Source of the DNA: a virus
Virus record (IMG/VR): IMGVR_UViG_3300045146_000277
Coordinates: 1 to 27,768 of that record
Direction: 5' to 3' (one strand)
DNA: 27,768 nucleotides
Shown in pieces: positions 1 to 8,036 of the stretch. The position numbers and the translations under genes were made by a program. Every line of letters starts with the position of its first letter. Positions within the stretch are counted from its first letter, which is position 1. Below the pieces are notes generated by a model. The model saw nothing but the letters and a program-made list of their open reading frames with translations, was not told the origin of the DNA and did no database searches.

Positions 1-1020
1 TCCGACCCGCACCGCAAGGCGGGCTGCATTTCGGCGATTCAGCACGCCATGCACCTGCTGTGGGATCGCGGCCGGCAGGCGTTCAGCTACGAATACCAAT
101 GCGAGCCGCTGGAAGAGTCGGCCGACGTTGGCCAGTTGAAGCCGGCGGTGATCGCGGCCAAGCCGCGAGGATTGCCGCGGGGCGTCGTTCCGCTGGCCTG
201 CCCCTACGTGGCCGCGTACCTGGACGTTCACGGCCGCCTGTTGTACTGGGTCATTTCGGCCTGGGATGCGCATTTTGGAGGCGGGCCGATCGCCTACGGC
301 ACCTATCCCGACCAGGGCTTGCGCTACTTCGCCCAAGACAGCGCGCCGGTTCCAATGGAGGCCAAGCATCCGGGCATGGTCGAGGATGCGTACCTGTTGG
401 CCGCGCTCAATCTGACGGTGGATCGGCTGTTGGCGATGGAGTTCCGTCGCGAGGATGGCGCGGCCATGCGGATCGGCCGCTTGCTGGTCGATATTCGCTG
501 GGGCCAAAAGACGCAACTCTTGAAGCAGTTCGTCCGCCGTCACCCGCAAGGCGGCGGCGTGCTCTGGGCGGCACAGGGCATCGGACGCCGGGCCGGACAG
601 AAGCCGTTGCACCTGTATCGCCGCGAGCCGGGCGAGCTGCGAGGCCCGGGCTGGCGGGTCGCTCCGGCGCAGGGCGGCGACCGCTGGGTGACGATCGACG
701 CGAACTTCTGGAAGACGTTCGCGGCCGAGCGACTGGCCAAGCCGTTGGGCACGCCGGGCGGCTGGGACTTATTCGGCAGCGACCCGGCGGAGCACGGTCT
801 GTTTGCCGACCACTGCTGCGCCGAGTATTCGCGGCCGGTGTTGGACATCCGCAGCGGCGAGACGGTGAACCAGTGGGAGATGAAGCCGGGCAACCCGGAC
901 AATCACTGGTGGGACTGCCTGGTCAATTCGGCGGTGGCCGGCTCGATGCTGGGGGCGACGATCGCGGGAATGCAGGAGGCGGGCAAGCCCAAGCGGAAGT
1001 TTCAAATCAACTGCGTGTGA
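1..1020 (+). CDS. Phage terminase large subunit, GpA-like, C-terminal part (5' cut)
   Basis: The frame is open from base 1 and reads into the ATG at 49, so the true start lies upstream and this is the C-terminal part of a larger protein. Terminase large subunits cut and translocate phage DNA into the prohead with an ATPase domain followed by a nuclease domain. Only the nuclease half is visible. Typical GpA-like features are a DIRWGQK segment after a helical stretch and a C-terminal segment with NPDNHWWDCLVNSAVAG, where the HWWDC Asp fits the last acidic nuclease residue. Place supports the call: a gpW-like connector, portal and protease follow in lambda order. The stop is followed by a short gap and a strong SD for the next gene. 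The packaging role is well supported; the GpA subfamily is inferred from the C-terminal motif. Confidence 0.85.
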   Translation, partial: SDPHRKAGCISAIQHAMHLLWDRGRQAFSYEYQCEPLEESADVGQLKPAVIAAKPRGLPRGVVPLACPYVAAYLDVHGRLLYWVISAWDAHFGGGPIAYGTYPDQGLRYFAQDSAPVPMEAKHPGMVEDAYLLAALNLTVDRLLAMEFRREDGAAMRIGRLLVDIRWGQKTQLLKQFVRRHPQGGGVLWAAQGIGRRAGQKPLHLYRREPGELRGPGWRVAPAQGGDRWVTIDANFWKTFAAERLAKPLGTPGGWDLFGSDPAEHGLFADHCCAEYSRPVLDIRSGETVNQWEMKPGNPDNHWWDCLVNSAVAGSMLGATIAGMQEAGKPKRKFQINCV

Positions 1021-1057
1021 TTTCTGGTAATCGTTTCTCGAATAAGGAGTCTTGAAG

Positions 1058-1414
1058 ATGGATCGCGAAGCACAACGGTCGAAGCGGAAACAGCCCAACA
1101 AGCCGAGCCAGCAGGCCCGTCCGCAAGTCGGGCGGCCGGTCGGGGCCGAGACCGCCGAGCGGGTGGACACGGTGAGCCTGCCGGCGGCTTGTCCGAAATG
1201 CCACAGCACGCGGCGCAAGCCGTACACGGAAGGCGTGGTGGCCGACCGCAAGATGTCCGGCGTCATTGACGGCCGGCCCTACAATCGCATCGTCTGGCGG
1301 CGGACGCAATGCGCCGACTGCGGGCAAGCCCTTACGGTGCGGGAATTCCATTTCGCCCCGGAGTCGTTCGGCGAGTCAGCCCCCGAGAAAACACCCTCCG
1401 GCGCGGAATTCTGA
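1058..1414 (+). CDS. Small zinc-ribbon protein between terminase and gpW-like connector
   Basis: 118 residues. The ATG at 1058 has an AAGGAG Shine-Dalgarno at 1044-1049 with 8 nt spacing; the TTG at 1052 is too close to it. The first 40 residues are basic and Gln/Pro rich, likely disordered. The middle has two Cys pairs, CPKC and CADC, about 40 residues apart, the pattern of a treble-clef or zinc-ribbon fold, with a basic strand RIVWRR between them. Residues after 95 are acidic and Pro rich. I do not recognise the family. Its place suggests a packaging or DNA-binding accessory role, but that is only inference. A perfect 13-bp inverted repeat starts at the base after its stop codon. Confidence 0.7.
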   Translation: MDREAQRSKRKQPNKPSQQARPQVGRPVGAETAERVDTVSLPAACPKCHSTRRKPYTEGVVADRKMSGVIDGRPYNRIVWRRTQCADCGQALTVREFHFAPESFGESAPEKTPSGAEF

Positions 1415-1443
1415 AACTTTAATTGGATTTTCCAATTAAAGTT
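1415..1443 (+). terminator. Perfect 13-bp AT-rich hairpin after the zinc-ribbon gene
   Basis: Arms AACTTTAATTGGA (1415-1427) and TCCAATTAAAGTT (1431-1443) are perfectly complementary with a TTT loop. The element is strikingly AT-rich in GC-rich surroundings and starts directly after a stop codon. There is no T-tract after the right arm, so it may be a processing, stability or protein-binding hairpin rather than an intrinsic terminator. Confidence 0.6.
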
Positions 1444-1491
1444 CCATGACCGCTCTGGGCAAAAGGCGAAATCGATGCTCACCTTGACCGC

Positions 1492-1695
1492 ATGGCAACC
1501 CTGGCCGAACGGATCGCCGAGTTGGAAACGCTCATTGACGGAGCGACCCAAAGCGTTTCGTCGGACGGGTTTTCGGCCACCTTTGACATCGACGCCGCCC
1601 GCAAGCGGCTGGCCGAACTCAAGGCCCAGCAGGCGGGTTCGAGTTGGCCGCGGGCCTCCACCATCAAGCTCAGCAGCGGGTTTTCCGACGAATGA
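1492..1695 (+). CDS. gpW-like head-tail connector
   Basis: 67 residues. It starts with MATLAERIAELETLIDGA, a helix, then a short polar strand region (SVSSDGFSATFDID), then a second helix AARKRLAELKAQ. This helix-hairpin-helix layout and the length match lambda gpW, the small protein added to the filled head before tail joining. Position between terminase and portal equals lambda A-W-B. No clear SD precedes the ATG, so translation may depend on neighbouring genes. The stop TGA (1693-1695) overlaps the portal ATG (1692), so the two are probably translationally coupled. The main alternative is an unrelated small coiled-coil protein. Confidence 0.7.
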   Translation: MATLAERIAELETLIDGATQSVSSDGFSATFDIDAARKRLAELKAQQAGSSWPRASTIKLSSGFSDE

Positions 1696-3116
1696 TCGCC
1701 AACGCCGGACTGACATTCACGGCCGACACCAGCGGGGCCACCCGCTTCGGGTTCGATGCCGTGGAAGACAAGGGCCGCCGCAAGCCGCCGGTGGTCCGGC
1801 TGCGGAGCGAGGATGACGAAGCCACCCCGCAGCAGCGCGGGCAACTCATCACCCTGACCCGCGACATCCGCCGCAATTTCACCCTAGCTGCGTGGGCCAT
1901 CCGCAAGCACCTGGACTACGTTTCGACCTTCACGTTTCAATCCAAGATCGGCGATGACGCCCTCGACGATCGGATCGAGGAATTGATCGCCTGGTGGGGC
2001 CGGGCGGCCAACTTCGACGTTGCCGGCCGTCACGGGCTGCGCCGCCACCTGCGATTGGCGGAGGCCCATCGGGCGCTGGACGGCGACTTCCTGGCCGTGA
2101 AGCTGGACAGCGGCAAGGTGCAGTCCATCGAGGGCGACCGGGTGCGGACCCCGACCTACTGGCCTGCCGACCGCGGGCCGCGTCCGGCGTGGGTCGATCG
2201 GATGCGCCACGGCCTGTTGTTGGACAAGGCGGGAGCCACGCTGGGCTATGCCGTGCATCGCCGCGGCGGCGGCTACGAAGTCGGCCCGGAATGGATGCGG
2301 CTAGCGTCCAACTCGTTCACCTTCGAGCGACTGGTGCCGGCCGAGTACGCCGTTCACCTGGCCTACTACGACCGCTTCGACCAGACTCGCGGCATTTCGC
2401 CCTTCGCCTCGGCGCTAAATCCGATTCGCGACGTGTACGAAGGACTCGATTACGCGCTGGCCAAGGCCAAGATCGCCCAGATGGTGGCCTTGAAGATGAC
2501 CGGCTTCGACACCTCCGACGCGCCGGCCGAATTGGATTGGGGCCGCGGGCCGGTGGCCTTCAAGCTGGGCGAGAACGAGAACGTCGAACTCCTGCAGGGC
2601 AACACGCCCACCAGCGAGTGGCAGGCGTTCATCAATTTCGAGATCGCCGCCGCCTTGAAGGCGTTCGACATCCCCTTCCTGTTCTACGACGAATCGATCG
2701 GCAACTACAGCAAGGACCGTTCGGCTTGGCTGCAATACGACAACGCCAGCGAGCAGAAGCGCGAAGACCTGCGCGAGTACGCTTACGACCTGATTAACTG
2801 GCGGCTGGCGATGTTCGTCGCCTTCGGCACGTTGGAATTGCCGCGCGGCTTCAACGTGGCCCGCGACCTGAAGTATGACTTGATCGCCAACCGCGTGCCG
2901 TGGATCGATCCCTTGAAGGAAGTCCAGGCGTACAAGATGGCCGCCAACACGGGCTTCGATTCGACGCCCGACATCGCCATGCGGATGGGCAAGGACGCCT
3001 ACGAGTTGGCCGACAAGGAAGCCGCCTACCAGAACTACCGGCAGAGCATCGGCTTGCCGCGGACCGACACGCCGCTGGCCCCGGTGCCCGTCACGATCAA
3101 CGAGGGAGCCCAATGA
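1692..3116 (+). CDS. Phage portal protein, lambda gpB-like
   Basis: 474 residues from the ATG that overlaps the previous stop (ATGA); the frame extends upstream but that part lies inside the connector gene. Portals form the dodecameric ring at one capsid vertex through which DNA passes. Visible signs are an N-terminal segment with LTRDIRRNFTLAAWAIRKHL, a central GDFLAVKL strand, the GISPFASALNPIRDVYEGLDY segment typical of portal crowns and stems, and near residue 340 the IGNYSKDRSAWLQ stretch that corresponds to the NYS...R region of the lambda family. Length is close to gpB. The stop overlaps the next ATG at 3113, again ATGA. The flanking terminase and protease make the call firm. Confidence 0.9.
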   Translation: MIANAGLTFTADTSGATRFGFDAVEDKGRRKPPVVRLRSEDDEATPQQRGQLITLTRDIRRNFTLAAWAIRKHLDYVSTFTFQSKIGDDALDDRIEELIAWWGRAANFDVAGRHGLRRHLRLAEAHRALDGDFLAVKLDSGKVQSIEGDRVRTPTYWPADRGPRPAWVDRMRHGLLLDKAGATLGYAVHRRGGGYEVGPEWMRLASNSFTFERLVPAEYAVHLAYYDRFDQTRGISPFASALNPIRDVYEGLDYALAKAKIAQMVALKMTGFDTSDAPAELDWGRGPVAFKLGENENVELLQGNTPTSEWQAFINFEIAAALKAFDIPFLFYDESIGNYSKDRSAWLQYDNASEQKREDLREYAYDLINWRLAMFVAFGTLELPRGFNVARDLKYDLIANRVPWIDPLKEVQAYKMAANTGFDSTPDIAMRMGKDAYELADKEAAYQNYRQSIGLPRTDTPLAPVPVTINEGAQ

Positions 3117-4225
3117 GCAATGCCGCAACCAGACAAGTGCCGAAAAACGCCATGCGGTTTTCCGCCGGGCCGTGCCAATTCGCCGCCGCCAACGGCGATG
3201 GAAAAGTCCCCGTCCGGCTCACCGCCCGCAGCGGCGACCCCATCAACCACTGGTATTTCGGCCTCTGCATCCACGACCTTGCCGGAATGCAGTTGCACAA
3301 GGACCGGCTGCCGCTGGACTACGCTCACTACGATCAGGAAGTGATCGGCTTTGCCGACAAGTTCGACGTCGCCAGCGGCGACCTGGTGGTCGACGGCCAG
3401 TTGGTTCCCTTCGACGAAAAGGACCGGGCCAGCGAGATCATCTTCAAGGCCAATCAGGGCGTGCCCTACGAATCGTCGATCTTCTTCGACGACGCCACGG
3501 TCGAAGACATCCCGGCCGGCAAGGTGGCCCAGGTCAACGGCCGGCAGATTCCCGGCCCGCTGACCGTGTTCCGCCAGTGGGGCCTGCGCGGGATCGCGAT
3601 TTGCCCCTACGGGGCCGACAAGAACACGCCGGTCCAGTTGGCCGCCGGCGAGGAAGCGACAATCACCATCCTTTCCACGAAGGAGGAAAACGCGATGGCA
3701 GCGAAGAAGAAAGCGGCGTCTGGCGGCGACTCGGCGGCCGGCGCCTTGACCGACGAAGCGGCCCCGGCCGCGGTGGAAGAGAAGCCGGCAGAGACCAAGC
3801 CCGCCGAGAGTGAGCCTGCCAAACCGGCCGAAGAGGCGGCAGCCGTCCCGGCCGCGGAAGAGAAGCCGGCGGAAGTTGCGCCGGCGGCCGCCACGGAACA
3901 AGCGGCCGTTCAGCCGGCCGCCAAGACGGGCAAGGACTTCCTGGAGGCGTTCGGCCAGCAGGGGGCCGCCTGGTTCGTCGAGGGGAAGACCTGGGACGAA
4001 GCCCAGAAGCTCAACGCCGACGCCTTGAAGGCCGAGAACGAAGACCTCAAGGCCAAGCTGGCGGCGGTCAAGTTCGGCGTCAAAGAGCCGCTCTCGTTCA
4101 CCCCGGCGGACGACGATCCCAACGCCGTGGAGTCGGCGCGATTGAAGCGGGAGTTGGGTGAAAATTTGGGAGCGTTCGCCGCCGGTATCGACAAGGGATC
4201 GAAGCGAAAGCGTGATCGCGTATAG
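3113..4225 (+). CDS. Prohead protease fused to scaffold domain
   Basis: 370 residues, start ATG at 3113 overlapping the portal stop. Residues 1-190 look like a capsid maturation serine protease: LDYAHYDQEVIGFADKF carries the candidate catalytic His72, and VPYESSIFF carries Ser121/Ser122 about 50 residues later, the usual His-to-Ser spacing of this protease fold. The segment PLTVFRQWGLRGIAICPYGAD is the common closing part. After residue 195 the protein is Ala/Pro/Glu/Lys rich and ends with a predicted coiled coil (DEAQKLNADALKAENEDLKA), typical of a scaffold. This equals lambda gpC with its C-terminal Nu3 part, and a strong internal start supports that. The catalytic assignment is inferred from spacing. 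Confidence 0.8.
   Translation: MSNAATRQVPKNAMRFSAGPCQFAAANGDGKVPVRLTARSGDPINHWYFGLCIHDLAGMQLHKDRLPLDYAHYDQEVIGFADKFDVASGDLVVDGQLVPFDEKDRASEIIFKANQGVPYESSIFFDDATVEDIPAGKVAQVNGRQIPGPLTVFRQWGLRGIAICPYGADKNTPVQLAAGEEATITILSTKEENAMAAKKKAASGGDSAAGALTDEAAPAAVEEKPAETKPAESEPAKPAEEAAAVPAAEEKPAEVAPAAATEQAAVQPAAKTGKDFLEAFGQQGAAWFVEGKTWDEAQKLNADALKAENEDLKAKLAAVKFGVKEPLSFTPADDDPNAVESARLKRELGENLGAFAAGIDKGSKRKRDRV
3680..3697 (+). promoter_or_regulatory. Internal Shine-Dalgarno for a nested scaffold start
   Basis: AAGGAGG at 3680-3686 sits 8 nt before an ATG at 3695 that is in the same frame as the protease gene. It is among the best SD matches in the window, much better than the SD of the protease gene itself, so internal initiation is likely. 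Confidence 0.75.
3695..4225 (+). CDS. Nested in-frame scaffold protein, Nu3-like
   Basis: 176 residues, the C-terminal part of the protease gene translated from its own start (codon 195 of the long form). It begins MAAKKKAASGG, continues with an Ala/Pro/Glu/Lys-rich stretch that should be disordered, then a helical segment with KDFLEAFGQQGAAWF and a coiled coil near residues 105-130, and ends with a basic tail (KGSKRKRDRV). Scaffolds of this type guide capsid assembly and are later cleaved; a basic C-terminus that binds the shell is common. The evidence is the strong SD, the in-frame ATG exactly at the domain border, and the lambda C/Nu3 precedent. Separate expression has not been shown. Confidence 0.7.
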   Translation: MAAKKKAASGGDSAAGALTDEAAPAAVEEKPAETKPAESEPAKPAEEAAAVPAAEEKPAEVAPAAATEQAAVQPAAKTGKDFLEAFGQQGAAWFVEGKTWDEAQKLNADALKAENEDLKAKLAAVKFGVKEPLSFTPADDDPNAVESARLKRELGENLGAFAAGIDKGSKRKRDRV

Positions 4226-4263
4226 CGAGTGGAAACATCGCGGGCTAGGTTTGGCCGCCGAAC

Positions 4264-4282
4264 GGCACGTTCCCGACGTGCC
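4264..4282 (+). promoter_or_regulatory. Hairpin before the major capsid gene
   Basis: GGCACGT (4264-4270) and ACGTGCC (4276-4282) pair around a 5-nt loop, in the 117-nt gap 4226-4342. No T-tract follows. It may be an mRNA stability or processing element that helps set high capsid expression; no gene is seen in the gap. Confidence 0.4.
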
Positions 4283-4342
4283 TGCCCGCGTAAAACAAGA
4301 TCGGGATTTTCCAGGCTTCGGGAGGCCCTGTGAGGAACTGTC

Positions 4343-5254
4343 ATGGGTTTTCCGACTCTGCTGGACATCAGCACCATCAACGGCAGTGATGCGCTGACGG
4401 GTCTCATCAAGGAGACCAACAAAGTGTGTCCGGAAGTCCGCCTCGGCGCAGCTCGGACGATCAAAGGCGTGCATTACAAGACATTGGTGCGGACTTCTCT
4501 TCCGACGGTTGGCTTCCGCAACGCCAATGAAGGCACGGCCGTTAGCAAGAGCACTTACGAAAATCGCATCGTCGAGTGCTTCACTTTCAACCCGCCCTGG
4601 GAGTGCGACAAGTCGGTGGCCGATCGGCACGACAAGGGCAAGAATGCGTACCTCGCCCTGGAAGGCGAGGCGGTCATGGAAGCGGCCATGATCTCCCTGG
4701 GACGCCAGTTCTACTACGGCACGGCGGCCGACGCCAAGGGCTTCCCCGGATTGAATCAGATGGTTGATTCGACGATGGTGGTCGACGCCGGCGGCACCAC
4801 CGACGACACGGCGTCCAGCGTGTGGGGCGTCCGCTTCGGCCCCCAGCACGTCCAATGGGTCTGGGGCGAGGAGGGACTGTTCGAGCTCTCCGAGATCAGC
4901 GACCATCGCGTGGTGGACGCCAACGGCAATCCCTATCTGCTGTACCATCAAGAGATTCTGGCCTACCCCGGGCTGCAAGTCGGCTCGATCTATTCGGCTG
5001 CCCGTCTGTGCAACCTCACCGCCGACAGCGGCAAGGGGCTGACGGATGACCTGGTGTTCGAGTTGCTCGGGAAGTTCCCGTCTGGGACGGCCCCCGACGT
5101 GCTCTTGATGAGCCGTCGCTCGCTTGAGCAACTCCGCAAGAGTCGCACGGCAGTGAACATGGTTGGCGCGCCGGCTCCCGTTCCGCCGGACGTGTCGGGG
5201 ATCCCGATCGTGACCACGGATTCGATTGTCAACACCGAGGCCCTGGTGGTCTAA
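4343..5254 (+). CDS. Major capsid protein, epsilon15 gp7-like
   Basis: 303 residues. The ATG at 4343 is preceded by GAGGAA about 8 nt upstream. The protein directly follows the protease-scaffold gene and precedes a cement-like protein, the normal place of the shell protein. The N-terminal region reads KGVHYKTLVRTSLPTVGFRN followed by NEGT, then SKSTYENR; the VGFRNANEG..S pattern resembles the gp7-type capsid proteins of epsilon15-like phages (HK97 fold). The middle has GRQFYYGTAADAKGFPGL, and the C-terminal half (LLMSRRSLEQLRKSR then IPIVTTDSIVNTEA) fits the end of such capsids. Family placement is from memory of motifs; the role is firm from context. Confidence 0.8.
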   Translation: MGFPTLLDISTINGSDALTGLIKETNKVCPEVRLGAARTIKGVHYKTLVRTSLPTVGFRNANEGTAVSKSTYENRIVECFTFNPPWECDKSVADRHDKGKNAYLALEGEAVMEAAMISLGRQFYYGTAADAKGFPGLNQMVDSTMVVDAGGTTDDTASSVWGVRFGPQHVQWVWGEEGLFELSEISDHRVVDANGNPYLLYHQEILAYPGLQVGSIYSAARLCNLTADSGKGLTDDLVFELLGKFPSGTAPDVLLMSRRSLEQLRKSRTAVNMVGAPAPVPPDVSGIPIVTTDSIVNTEALVV

Positions 5255-5321
5255 GTCGGCCGTCGGCCGCGGCGACAAGGGGGCATTTTCCAATACCCAT
5301 TTTCCGCAAAGGATTTTCGCA

Positions 5322-5753
5322 ATGACTCAGAGCTACGAAGTTCGCGACGCCTTGCTCATCAAGGCGGACGCCCTGCCGGCGGACGCCGGGACGGTCAACG
5401 GGACCGCCATCGACCTGGGGGCGGTTGGCTCCCACGGGGCTCGGTTGGAAAACTGCGAGGTCAAGCTGTCGGCCCCGGCGCTGACGGTGACGCAGTTGCC
5501 CAACACGACCACGGCCACCTACAGCATTCAGGCTTCGGCGGCCTCGAATTTCGACGGCGCGGTGACGCTGGCCAGCGGTTGCATCGTGCAAACGGGGGCC
5601 GGGGGCGCGGGCGCCGCGGCCGATTCGTTCCGCCTGAAGCTGCCCACGGATTGCCCGCGCTACTTGCGGGCGGTAGTCGTAGGGGCCGACGTGGGCGAGG
5701 CCGGTTTCGGCGACTGCTCCGACGCCGACATGACGCTGGAACTGCTGTTCTGA
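5322..5753 (+). CDS. Capsid cement (decoration) protein, Bbp16-like
   Basis: 143 residues from the ATG at 5322, with AAAGGA at 5308-5313 as SD; the open frame reaches further upstream into the capsid gene but only this start has an SD. The sequence is beta-rich: an opening DALLIKADALPADAGTVN, then AIDLGAVG, ending with RYLRAVVVGADVGEAGF and an MTLELLF strand. This order (an IDLG strand near the start, a PRYLR strand late) resembles the Bordetella phage Bbp16 type jelly-roll cement protein that binds the shell at capsomer contacts. Such proteins follow gp7-type capsid genes, as here. The family call is inference; a structural capsid role is likely. Confidence 0.65.
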   Translation: MTQSYEVRDALLIKADALPADAGTVNGTAIDLGAVGSHGARLENCEVKLSAPALTVTQLPNTTTATYSIQASAASNFDGAVTLASGCIVQTGAGGAGAAADSFRLKLPTDCPRYLRAVVVGADVGEAGFGDCSDADMTLELLF

Positions 5754-5915
5754 AAGACCTCCCGGCCAACGCCCTTCGGCCGACGACGGCCACACAAGCG
5801 ATTGCCATAAAGTGCCGATCGCCCGAAGCGCGTAGCCGGTTCTCCTTGGGCGCGGGCCGGTTGGTGGACTCGATAGAGAAAGCCAGCCGGCCGCGACCAG
5901 GGAATAGTGACAGGG

Positions 5916-5930
5916 AACAGGTTACAGGGG
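5916..5930. repeat. ACAGGTTACAGGGG-type intergenic repeat, copy 1
   Basis: The 15-mer AACAGGTTACAGGGG is found here and again at 15467-15481, both in intergenic DNA. Here it stands alone without the complementary arm seen in the second copy. The 199-nt gap 5754-5952 around it holds no credible gene. Confidence 0.7.
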
Positions 5931-5952
5931 CGGAACCAAGTCGCGTTGAGCG

Positions 5953-7383
5953 ATGAAACGACCGAGAGCATTATTCCGCGTGTCTACGATGACCAAAACG
6001 GCGTCCTTCATAGCGAGGTCCGCTGGCGGAGCGGTGGCGAGGTTCCGCAGGATGTTCCACCTCCAATTGCGGACCGACAAAGAATCTCGCGGCTGGCAGG
6101 GAGTTTCGGTCGAGTGCGTCGCAACGCTCTGCCTGCTGCTCTTGCTGTCCGGCTGCTGGCCGGGGCGGCGCGACAATCCCGAGCCGCCGCAAGCGGCCGT
6201 GTCGATCGTGGTGCTGTACGACACCAAGGCGGCCGACGACCTGGGCGTCTACGCCGACAAGGAACTTGATTCCTACGCGGAGTCCCACGGCTTCCAATTG
6301 CGCATCCACGCCACCGAAACGGTCGATGAATCGGGCAAGCCGCCCAAGTACCTTCAGCCGTACCTGGAATTCGCCCAGGGAAAGAAAACGCCGCTGGTGA
6401 TGATCGGCGGCAACGGCAAGGTGCGCGACTCGATGGAGCGGCCGGTCGACTGTCAGGCGGTGATCGCCCTTGTGGAAAAGGCGGCTGGCGATCCGGAGCG
6501 GGCCAGCGATGCCATTTGGGCCGGCGGCCAGTGGCGAAAGCTGGCCAGCCTCAAACCGTGCCGACCGGGTGCCGCCTCGCGGTGGCCGGTTGAAGGTGCG
6601 ACCAGCCAGGAACCGCTGATCCCGGAAAAGGATTGGCGCGACGTTTCGATCCTCAACTACTCCAAGCGCATCGCCGATCAGGGATCGTATTCGAGTTGCT
6701 GCCCTACCTCCGGTTGCTCGGCGCTCGAGATGTTCGCCAACCGCTCGGGACTCAAGCCGGTGCGGCTGTCGGCGGCCGACGCCTATTGGCGAATCAACGA
6801 CGGGCGCGATTCCGGCGCGATGCTGGAAGACTTCTGGTCCATCGCCGGGAGCGAGGGGGTTTGCACAACCGACTTTTGCCAAGAGCAGACCGGCCGCAGC
6901 CCGTCGCACAAGGACGGCTTTCGCAGCGACCGCGGCAAACACCGCTCGTTGCGGGTGACCTACTGCGACGGCTGGGAGGCGATGGCCTCCGCGATCCAGA
7001 GACGGAAGCCGGTGCATTTCGGCTTGATGGTGACCAGCCAGTTTTCTGCCAATTCGCAAGGCGTCATCGGCCCCAAGCGTTCGCGCGGCGGAGGCGGCCA
7101 TGCCGTGCTGGCCATCGGCATGAAGAAGATCGGCGGCGAGTGGTACATCGTGATGCAGAACTCATGGGGCGAGCGTTGGGGCGGCTCGTTGGATGGCAGC
7201 GTGCCGAAAGGCTGTTGCCTGTTGCATACCTCATGGATTGAGCCGGCCTTCGGCTGCTTCGCGTTGGCCGCCATCGTTTCGCCGAGCGACGATCCGATTG
7301 CCGTGCGACCGAGGAAACCGATTACGGAAACACTTTACGCAAAGGACATCCAATGGAAACCGCTCTTGGCGCTTTCGCCCTGA
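5953..7383 (+). CDS. Papain-like C1 cysteine peptidase with lipoprotein-type signal
   Basis: 476 residues in the longest frame. The peptidase domain spans about 225-445: DQGSYSSCC places Gln243 and Cys249 with papain-like spacing (Q-x5-C), GGGGHAV gives His383, and QNSWGERWGG gives Asn403. The usual CGSCW is changed to SYSSCCP, so activity needs proof. A hydrophobic stretch ending LLLLLSGC (Cys68) looks like a lipobox. The ATG at 6052, with GAGG upstream, would place this signal nearer the N-terminus and may be the true start. Residues 80-200 hold a thioredoxin-like or unknown region (VSIVVLYDTKA...TPLVMIGGNGKV). The gene overlaps the next by 31 nt. A peptidase of this kind inside a head-tail operon is unusual; roles in entry, lysis or exclusion are guesses. 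Confidence 0.75.
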   Translation: MKRPRALFRVSTMTKTASFIARSAGGAVARFRRMFHLQLRTDKESRGWQGVSVECVATLCLLLLLSGCWPGRRDNPEPPQAAVSIVVLYDTKAADDLGVYADKELDSYAESHGFQLRIHATETVDESGKPPKYLQPYLEFAQGKKTPLVMIGGNGKVRDSMERPVDCQAVIALVEKAAGDPERASDAIWAGGQWRKLASLKPCRPGAASRWPVEGATSQEPLIPEKDWRDVSILNYSKRIADQGSYSSCCPTSGCSALEMFANRSGLKPVRLSAADAYWRINDGRDSGAMLEDFWSIAGSEGVCTTDFCQEQTGRSPSHKDGFRSDRGKHRSLRVTYCDGWEAMASAIQRRKPVHFGLMVTSQFSANSQGVIGPKRSRGGGGHAVLAIGMKKIGGEWYIVMQNSWGERWGGSLDGSVPKGCCLLHTSWIEPAFGCFALAAIVSPSDDPIAVRPRKPITETLYAKDIQWKPLLALSP

Positions 7384-8000
7384 CTCCGCTGTGGGTTCGG
7401 CTGTTGCTGTTGTACCTGTTCGCCGGACTGGCCTTGTCGCTCTACGACAACCGCCGGCAGGCGGGCGATTCGATCCTCAAGGCGGTGACCGCCGTGCTGG
7501 TGGCCGCCGTGTCGGCCCCGGTGACGGCCGTGGTTCTGCTGGTGCTGTTCATTATGAAGCGCACCTCGCCGCTGCCGATGCTGTTGCTGTGCCTGACGCT
7601 TGGCGTGGCGGTGGCCATCGCCGGCCCGTTCAACCGTGCGTTGCCGTCGCCTTGTGCCAACGGCCAATGTCCGACCGAGCGAGCGACCGGCTTGTTGTTG
7701 CCGCCTCTGGTCAAGCAGCCGGCGCCGGTTGTCGAGAATCCTACACCGCCCGACGCGGGAACACAGAAGCCGCCTGTTGCCGAGAAGGTGGCCCGACCCG
7801 CGCCGCCGTTGCCGGCAACGCCCTGGGGATTCGACATCACCTGGGAAGGCAAGCGGGGGAACAAGATCATCATTGGCGCGGAGGCGGAAGTAGTCGCGGC
7901 TACGGTGGTGGAAGGGGAGCGGCTGCCACGAATCAAAGCGGCCGCAAGTCGGGCGCGTCACGCGGCGGATCGGGTCGTGAATCGGTTCCGGAGGTACTGA
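7353..8000 (+). CDS. Membrane protein with three predicted helices, possible holin
   Basis: 215 residues, ATG at 7353 with AAAGGA about 7 nt upstream, overlapping the end of the peptidase gene. Hydrophobic segments lie near residues 12-30, 45-68 and 74-92, joined by short basic loops; then a Pro-rich linker (about 105-155) and a basic, Ala/Arg-rich C-terminal tail that ends RVVNRFRRY. Three membrane helices in a short phage protein next to a peptidase recall holin-lysis cassettes, but the long soluble tail is not typical. It may instead anchor or transport the upstream peptidase. I do not recognise a family. Confidence 0.65.
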   Translation: METALGAFALTPLWVRLLLLYLFAGLALSLYDNRRQAGDSILKAVTAVLVAAVSAPVTAVVLLVLFIMKRTSPLPMLLLCLTLGVAVAIAGPFNRALPSPCANGQCPTERATGLLLPPLVKQPAPVVENPTPPDAGTQKPPVAEKVARPAPPLPATPWGFDITWEGKRGNKIIIGAEAEVVAATVVEGERLPRIKAAASRARHAADRVVNRFRRY

Positions 8001-8036
8001 GCCGCGAGCCGCGGCGGGCAGGTTGTGGAGGCGGTT

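Noticed and set aside
60-1055. 331-codon + frame over the terminase
   Set aside because: Arg/Gly-rich shadow of the terminase frame.
3035-5293. 752-codon open frame on the - strand
   Set aside because: It lies opposite to the protease, capsid and other genes with SD, overlaps and recognisable motifs. GC-rich codons make long open antisense frames; its translation is Arg/Gly/His/Leu rich without domains.
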